A stretch of DNA of 64,000 nt from Amycolatopsis alba DSM 44262 (GTDB taxonomy: Bacteria; Actinomycetota; Actinomycetes; Mycobacteriales; Pseudonocardiaceae). Below the pieces are notes generated by a model. It saw only the letters and a list, made by a program, of their open reading frames with translations. It made no database searches and was not told the origin of the DNA. Position numbers and translations under genes: made by a program. Positions within the stretch are counted from its first letter, which is position 1, and each line of letters starts with the position of its first letter. The DNA lies in NCBI RefSeq assembly GCF_000384215.1, contig NZ_KB913032.1, forward strand, positions 5,447,602 to 5,511,601, read 5' to 3'. This document shows, piece by piece, positions 60,661 to 64,000 of this stretch.

Positions 60661-60797
60661 CATCGGCGAGTACCTGAGACGTTCCCCCGCCTCGCTTCAC
60701 CGCGAGCCCTCGACCTGGCGCCTGCTGCTGATCATCGAGCAGGCAGAGCGGCAAGATCGATCCGCAGTGGATCTTCAGGTGATCCGCCGCCCAACGA

Positions 60798-60847
60798 GAA
60801 AACCCTCCCTGACCTGCGGAAGTTTCCGCTTGATCGGGAGGGTTTTC
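60798..60847 (-). terminator. Terminator of the tRNA gene
   Basis: GAAAACCCTCCC (60798-60809) pairs with GGGAGGGTTTTC (60836-60847); on the minus strand the stem begins a few bases after the tRNA 3' end and finishes with TTTTC. A small inner dyad (GCGGAA/TTCCGC) lies in the loop. Confidence 0.75.
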
Positions 60848-60853
60848 GTACTG

Positions 60854-60926
60854 TGGAGCTAAGGGGACTCGAACCCCTGACCCCCTCACTGCCAGTGAGG
60901 TGCGCTACCAGCTGCGCCATAGCCCC
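60854..60926 (-). tRNA. tRNA-Ala (anticodon GGC)
   Basis: Read on the minus strand, GGGGCTA (acceptor) pairs with TAGCTCC near the 3' end, followed by discriminator A. The D-arm contains AGCTGGTAGCGC, the anticodon arm CTCACTGGCAGTGAG gives anticodon GGC, and the T-arm has GGTTCGAGTCC. It is 73 nucleotides long with no intron and no encoded CCA. No integrase or att duplication is seen next to it. Confidence 0.95.
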
Positions 60927-61195
60927 GGAGCGAAGTTGTACTCCGCATCTCGTGTGTCCATACATTACACCGCCCGCGACGGCCGTTCGCGCGGGGGTCA
61001 CTCTATGCGGTCCCGGTTGCCGGAACTGACGCTGACCTGCATCTTTGAGACTTATTTTTAGACGTGTATTGACTCCGGGTGTGACCGCCGTTACGTTTTC
61101 GACGATCGTGACGCCGAGGTCCCCGCCCGCTACGCCGCGTCTCCACTGGGCTCCGCCTCAGCTCGCCCTGCCCGAATGACGCGGAGGAGGTCCTG

Positions 61196-63349
61196 ATGAG
61201 GGCCAGAGCAGTCCTGATAGCCCTGTTGTCCCTGGTCGGAGCGCTGATCGTGGTGGCCCCGGCGGCACAGGCGGCCATCGTTCCCGATACCTGGTACACG
61301 GTGACGGCCACCAGCGGGAAGTGTGTGGACGCGCGTGCCGCGGGGTCGGCCAACGGGACGGTCGTCCAGCAGTACGCCTGCAATCAGACCTTTTCCCAGC
61401 AGTGGCAGTTCCAGCCGACCTCGGGCGGCTACTACCGGGTCAACACGCGCAACAACCCGGCGCAGGTGTGGGACGTCGCCGAGGTGTCGACGGCCGACGG
61501 CGGGCTCGTCCACCTGTGGGCCTACGGCGGCGGGAACAACCAGCAGTGGCAGCCGGTCGAGGAAAACGGTGGGGCGTATCACTTCGTGAGCCGCAACAGC
61601 GGTAGGTGCCTGGACGTCCCCGGCCTCTCGACCCAGGACAGCACACAGCTCCAGCAGTATTCCTGCAACGGGTCCGGCGCCCAGTCCTTCCGGCTCACGC
61701 CGGTCACCGGCACCGCGAACCCGGACCTGGGGCCGAACGTGCTCGTCTTCGACCCCGGCATGGCGCAATCGGCGATCCAGTCCCAGGTCAACAGCGTCTT
61801 CTCGCAGCAGGAAACCAGCCAGTTCGGCTCGAACCGGAAGGCGCTGCTGTTCAAACCGGGCTCGTACAACGTCGACGTCAACGTCGGGTTCTACACGCAG
61901 GTGCTCGGGCTCGGACTCTCGCCGGACAACGTGACGATCAACGGCGCGGTGCACGCGGAAGCCGACTGGTTCCAGGGCAACGCGACGCAGAACTTCTGGC
62001 GTGGCGCGGAAAACCTGTCCGTGAACCCCAACGGCGGGACTGACCGCTGGGCGGTTTCGCAGGCCGCGCCGTACCGCCGGATGCACGTCCGCGGCAACCT
62101 GCAGCTCGACGACGGCGGCTGGTCCAGCGGCGGCTGGATGTCCGACGTCAAGGTCGACGGCCAGGTCCGGTCCGGCTCGCAGCAGCAGTGGATCTCGCGC
62201 AACTCGCAGTTCGGCAGCTGGAGCGGCTCGAATTGGAACATGGTGTTCGCCGGCGTCAACGGCGCCCCTTCCACGAGCTTCCCGAATCCGCCGTACACCA
62301 CGGTGAACACGACGCCGGTCGTGCGGGAGAAGCCGTTCCTCTACGTCGACAACGCGGGCGCGTACCAGGTCTTCGTGCCCTCCACGCGCACCAACGCCTC
62401 GGGTATCACGTGGGGTGCCAACCAGCCGGGTTCGTCGCTGCCGATCAGCCGGTTCTTCATCGCGAAGCCCGGCACGACGGCGTCGCAGATCAATACGGCC
62501 CTCGCCGAAGGCAAGGACCTCCTGATCACCCCTGGCGTCTACCACCTCAACGAGACACTCCGCGTCACCCGGCCGGACACCGTCGTGCTCGGCCTCGGGC
62601 TGGCGACGCTGATCCCGGACAACGGCATCACCGCGATGACGGTGGCCGACGTCGACGGCGTCAAAGTCGCCGGCGTGCTGATCGACGCGGGCGCCACGAA
62701 CTCGAACACGCTGATGGAGGTCGGTCCCGCGAACTCCGCGCAGGATCATGCGGCCAACCCGACTTCGCTGCACGACGTGTTCTTCCGCGTCGGCGGCGCG
62801 GGCGTCGGCAAGGCCACGAACAGCCTGGTGGTCAACAGTGACGACGTCATCGGCGACCATCTGTGGATCTGGCGCGCCGACCACGGCAGCGGCGTCGGGT
62901 GGACCACCAACACCGCCGGCACCGGCCTGATCGTCAACGGCGACGACGTCACGATGTACGGCCTGTTCGTCGAGCATTACCAGAAGTACCAGACACTGTG
63001 GAACGGCAACCGCGGCCGGACGTACTTCTACCAGAACGAAATGCCTTACGACCCACCGAATCAGGCCGCCTGGATGAACGGATCGACGCGGGGTTACGCG
63101 GCCTACAAGGTGGCGAACTCGGTGACGAACCACGAGGCCTACGGGCTCGGGAGTTACTGCTACTTCAACGTGAATCCGAGTGTGGTCGCGGATCGCGCGA
63201 TCGAGGCGCCGAACAACCCGAACGTCCGGTTCCGCAGCATGGTCGCGGTCTCCCTCGGCGGGAACGGGACCATCAGCCGGGTCGTCAACGACCGCGGCGG
63301 GCCTGCCAACTCGGGCTCGACCGTGGCGAACCTGGTCGCCTATCCCTGA
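61196..63349 (+). CDS. Secreted ricin-type lectin plus parallel beta-helix protein
   Basis: A 717-residue secreted protein. The signal peptide is RARAVLIALLSLVGALIVV..., probably cut after AQA. A ricin-B/CBM13 trefoil covers about residues 28-175 (NQQWQPVEENG, SGRCLDVPG). The rest is a Gly/Asn-rich repetitive region typical of right-handed parallel beta-helices (LLFKPGSYNVDVNVGFYTQVLGLG; LLITPGVYHLNETLRVTRPDTVVLGLGLATL). Related proteins are carried in databases under various names, including adenylyl cyclase, which I find unsupported. A polysaccharide-binding or -cleaving role is more likely. It has a GGAGGAGG ribosome site. Confidence 0.85.
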   Translation: MRARAVLIALLSLVGALIVVAPAAQAAIVPDTWYTVTATSGKCVDARAAGSANGTVVQQYACNQTFSQQWQFQPTSGGYYRVNTRNNPAQVWDVAEVSTADGGLVHLWAYGGGNNQQWQPVEENGGAYHFVSRNSGRCLDVPGLSTQDSTQLQQYSCNGSGAQSFRLTPVTGTANPDLGPNVLVFDPGMAQSAIQSQVNSVFSQQETSQFGSNRKALLFKPGSYNVDVNVGFYTQVLGLGLSPDNVTINGAVHAEADWFQGNATQNFWRGAENLSVNPNGGTDRWAVSQAAPYRRMHVRGNLQLDDGGWSSGGWMSDVKVDGQVRSGSQQQWISRNSQFGSWSGSNWNMVFAGVNGAPSTSFPNPPYTTVNTTPVVREKPFLYVDNAGAYQVFVPSTRTNASGITWGANQPGSSLPISRFFIAKPGTTASQINTALAEGKDLLITPGVYHLNETLRVTRPDTVVLGLGLATLIPDNGITAMTVADVDGVKVAGVLIDAGATNSNTLMEVGPANSAQDHAANPTSLHDVFFRVGGAGVGKATNSLVVNSDDVIGDHLWIWRADHGSGVGWTTNTAGTGLIVNGDDVTMYGLFVEHYQKYQTLWNGNRGRTYFYQNEMPYDPPNQAAWMNGSTRGYAAYKVANSVTNHEAYGLGSYCYFNVNPSVVADRAIEAPNNPNVRFRSMVAVSLGGNGTISRVVNDRGGPANSGSTVANLVAYP

Positions 63350-63354
63350 TGACC

Positions 63355-63400
63355 CCGGTGCGCGCCGTGATGGCGGTCGCGGCGCGCACCGGCCTTTTTC
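63355..63400 (+). terminator. Rho-independent terminator
   Basis: CCGGTGCGCGCCG (63355-63367) pairs exactly with 63380-63392 and is followed by CCTTTTTC. It starts six bases after the lectin gene stop. It is the only hairpin in the window with a clear T-run on the plus strand. Confidence 0.9.
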
Positions 63401-63504
63401 ACCCGGCGCGAAGAGACCCCCGCCCGAACGGGTGGTGTGCCGCGCGATCTTCCTCCGGCGCTTCGATACTGGGTTCCCCGTCCGCGTAGAGAGGGAGCCG
63501 GAGA

Positions 63505-64000
63505 ATGCCTCTCGTCGGTCTCACCGTCGTCGAACCCCGCCTTGCCTGGCCACTGGCCGCCGTCCGCGGCGTTTTCGCCATCCTGTTCGGCGTACTCGCG
63601 CTCATCTGGCCCGGCGCCACTGTCCTGGTCCTCGCGATCATTTACGGCATTTACGCGATCATCGACGGCATCGGTGGCCTGATGCAGGCCTTCCGGCCGG
63701 GTGACGCCGCCCATCGCGCCGCCTATGGGGTCCTCGGCGTTCTCGGCATCGCCGCCGGTGTCCTGGTCCTGCTCTGGCCGGGGATCACCGTGCTGGTGCT
63801 GGCCTTCCTGGTCGGTTTCTGGGCGATCTTCACCGGCATCGTCGAGATCGTCGCCGCGATCCGGCTGCGCAAGCAGATCGAGGGCGAGGCCTTCCTCATC
63901 GCGGCGGGTGCGCTCTCGCTGATCGCGGGCATCGTGATCGTGATCAACCCGATCGCCGGCGCCTACGGGATCGCGCTGCTGGTCGGGATCTACGCCCTGC
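63505..64000 (+). CDS. HdeD/DUF308-family membrane protein, cut by window edge
   Basis: 165 residues are visible with about six membrane helices and the paired repeats of the HdeD family (AVRGVFAILFGVLALIWPG; GVLGVLGIAAGVLVLLWPGIT). The ATG at 63505 follows GAGGGAG. HdeD-like proteins are linked to acid or membrane stress, but the actinobacterial members are uncharacterised. The end lies beyond 64000. Confidence 0.9.
   Translation, partial: MPLVGLTVVEPRLAWPLAAVRGVFAILFGVLALIWPGATVLVLAIIYGIYAIIDGIGGLMQAFRPGDAAHRAAYGVLGVLGIAAGVLVLLWPGITVLVLAFLVGFWAIFTGIVEIVAAIRLRKQIEGEAFLIAAGALSLIAGIVIVINPIAGAYGIALLVGIYAL

Noticed and set aside
60854..60926. tRNA-Ala as an integration site of a mobile element
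   Set aside because: No integrase, excisionase or duplicated tRNA 3' end is visible in the window.
61130..63133. Long minus-strand frame (667 codons) opposite the lectin gene
   Set aside because: Antisense shadow caused by high GC; the plus-strand protein has a signal peptide, domain structure and ribosome site.

Overview
The window is high-GC actinobacterial DNA with dense operons full of 4-base GTGA/ATGA overlaps, SARP regulators, a conservon and secreted ricin-lectin proteins. This suits the Pseudonocardiales, probably Amycolatopsis; that genus is an inference from gene content and from the 20-24 bp hairpin repeats in gene gaps. Almost all of the first 52 kb is specialised metabolism: four biosynthetic loci lie side by side.

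Locus 1 (1-10841) is a type II aromatic polyketide cluster in two divergent operons around a PadR regulator. The minus-strand arm carries two SchA/CurD-like proteins, an FAD hydroxylase, a POT-family transporter, a ketoreductase, an NAD-dependent dehydrogenase, a DUF1772 protein and the chain-length factor (cut by the window edge). The plus-strand arm carries PadR, an SDR, a TcmI-type cyclase, a cupin cyclase and KS-alpha. KS-alpha and the chain-length factor, normally adjacent, are on opposite arms.

Locus 2 (11337-21728) resembles a lasso-peptide cluster but is degenerate. A 62-residue Cys-rich precursor is followed by a B2-like protein without its catalytic Cys and His, an asparagine-synthetase-like protein with altered ATP-site motifs, a PqqD-like recognition domain, a MauE-thioredoxin-like redox membrane protein, an S9-type hydrolase and an ABC exporter. 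Two copies of a textbook SARP promoter (three heptamers at 11-bp spacing, 8 bp from the -10) sit before the precursor and before the B2-like gene. A large AfsR-type SARP is divergent. An acyl-AMP ligase, an HxlR regulator and a cysteine-desulfurase-like enzyme follow (21949-25444).

Locus 3 (25502-37315) is a thioamitide (thioviridamide-type) cluster. The precursor ends in the 13-residue core SVIGFAVTIAVHC. With it come APH-like and HopA1-like dehydration proteins, a Cys decarboxylase flavoprotein, a PRMT-like methyltransferase, YcaO and TfuA for thioamides, a papain-like peptidase, an SDR, a membrane protein, a P450 and a small SARP.

Locus 4 (39698-52794) is the least familiar. It has a 2OG-oxygenase-like protein, three EPSP-synthase paralogues that differ in active-site losses, a complete asparagine synthetase, a small unknown protein, an indigoidine-synthetase-type NRPS (A-Ox-T-TE), and an MFS exporter with a divergent MerR regulator. 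I cannot name its product.

The remainder (53022-64000) is ordinary chromosome: a cvn conservon with two P450 genes, a frameshifted secreted-protein pseudogene, tRNA-Ala(GGC), a secreted ricin-lectin/beta-helix protein and an HdeD-like membrane protein cut by the right edge. ArsR, DMT-exporter and unknown genes (37718-39379) separate loci 3 and 4.
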